A DNA stretch of 13,847 bases. It comes from an uncultured Lachnospiraceae bacterium. Lineage in GTDB: Bacteria > Bacillota > Clostridia > Lachnospirales > Lachnospiraceae. A program made the position numbers and the translations under genes. The stretch is taken from contig UQAW01000085.1 in assembly GCA_900539175.1 (NCBI GenBank), positions 1 through 13,847 on the forward strand. The letters run 5' to 3'. Shown here piece by piece: positions 13,338 through 13,847 of the stretch (the stretch's first letter is position 1; each line of letters starts with the position of its first letter). The notes under the pieces were generated by a model. It had not been told where the DNA came from. It did not search any database and was given only the letters and a program-made list of their open reading frames with translations.

Positions 13338-13805
13338 ATGGAATCATCAAGAAAGAAAATTATATTTCAAAATGTAGCGCCGGCGATTTTGTCAAATGCG
13401 TGCGTGTTCCTGTTTTCGGTTGTTGACGGAATTTTTGTAGGAAACGGCGCGGGCAGTCAGGCGCTGGGAGCGGTCAATATCGCCTTGCCCTTTGTACTTT
13501 TGGCCCAGGCATTAAATGCAATGGCAAGTATCGGGGGTGTCACCATTACGGCAATCCGATTTGGACGTGGTGATAAGGAAGGCGCGCAGAACGCTTTTAT
13601 GCACGCCTTAACCCTGAATTTGATTGTAGGTATCCTGATTACCCTTTCCGGCTCCGTATTTACCGGGGCGGTTGTTGGCCTTTTGGGAGCATCAGAGAGT
13701 TATTTGGCACTGGTAAAAGAATATGTGTTTTGGTATGCGCTTTTTGCGATTCCCAATGCACTTTCCCTGAACCTGCAGTCATTCTGTAGGAATGATGTGG
13801 TATAA
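13338..13805 (+). pseudogene. MATE-family multidrug exporter, truncated
   Basis: First third of a MATE (multidrug and toxin extrusion) transporter. ATG 13338 follows GGGAGG (13326-13331) by 6 bases. The N-terminus (KKIIFQNVAPAIL), VDGIFVGNGAGSQALGAVNI, the ALNAMASIGGVTITAIRFGR segment and the loop GDKEGAQNAF match the family, with about four membrane helices. The match runs to LNLQSFCRND (codon 13794-13796), where the family normally continues with G or GSP. Instead VV and a stop (13803-13805) follow, then a foreign-looking A-rich and promoter-like stretch to the window edge. Normal length is about 450 residues; only 155 are here. It is either interrupted by a mobile element or cut at an assembly break. 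Confidence 0.85.
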
Positions 13806-13811
13806 AAAAAG

Positions 13812-13845
13812 TTGACACCCCATTCTCAAGGATTTGAGATATAAT
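13812..13845 (+). promoter_or_regulatory. Promoter-like boxes with inverted repeat at the window edge
   Basis: TTGACA (13812-13817) and TATAAT (13840-13845) are both perfect, but 22 bp apart, too long for a standard promoter. Directly before the TATAAT is an inverted repeat TCTCAA-GGAT-TTGAGA (13824-13839). It may be an activator-dependent promoter or the end of a mobile element. The window ends 2 bases later, so neither can be decided. Confidence 0.4.
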
Positions 13846-13847
13846 CT

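Noticed and set aside
1..13847. CRISPR arrays, tRNA or rRNA genes, recognised transposase genes
   Set aside because: No regularly spaced repeats, no cloverleaf or rRNA sequence recognised, and no transposase or integrase motifs in any frame.

Overview
The window looks like chromosomal DNA of a gut-type Clostridia, most likely a Lachnospiraceae. This rests on protein style (lipoproteins with AAC lipoboxes and Thr/Glu-rich linkers, DUF4405, a [4Fe-4S] aldo/keto reductase, a cytidylate kinase-like gene next to MATE), strong AGGAGG-type ribosome binding sites and moderate GC. It is an inference from family recognition, not a database result. Nearly all genes lie on the + strand.

Layout. 1-161 is a leader without a recognisable gene. 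A LysR regulator (162-1064) ends in a clear terminator. Next come a lipoprotein alpha/beta hydrolase, an aldo/keto reductase and a lipid-anchored flavodoxin (1161-3867). A broken lipoprotein/PAP2 chimera follows (3880-4116), then an aldo/keto reductase with two [4Fe-4S] sites (4185-5342). A MerR-type regulator on the - strand (5392-5783) is frameshifted. Its intergenic region holds a perfect 15-bp dyad inside a 19-bp promoter spacer, and a close relative of that site lies in front of the [4Fe-4S] reductase. Downstream are remnants of a probable Fe-alcohol dehydrogenase and a flavodoxin (5883-6254). A run of intact genes follows (6259-10575): a RibD_C/DHFR-like reductase, a second lipoprotein hydrolase, a second flavodoxin lipoprotein, a cyclophilin-like lipoprotein, a soluble FMN reductase and a third flavodoxin lipoprotein. 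After a hairpin-rich gap come a DUF4405 membrane protein (probable haem b) and the first third of an ApbE flavinyltransferase lipoprotein, joined to the tail of an unrelated membrane protein. The right end has a MarR remnant behind two intact tandem operators, a strong terminator, a complete MarR, a cytidylate kinase-like protein and a MATE exporter cut off at residue 153.

How the genes may work together. The shared theme is flavin and nicotinamide redox chemistry, much of it predicted to sit on the outer face of the membrane: three lipid-anchored flavodoxins, a cyclophilin-like lipoprotein, a DUF4405 membrane protein and an ApbE remnant. My working idea is an extracytoplasmic flavin-based electron-transfer or substrate-reduction module under MerR (and perhaps LysR) control. 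That is a hypothesis; no substrate can be read from the sequence. The second striking property is decay: at least five genes are fused, frameshifted or truncated, while their promoters and operators look intact. This means either real genome erosion or assembly artefacts.
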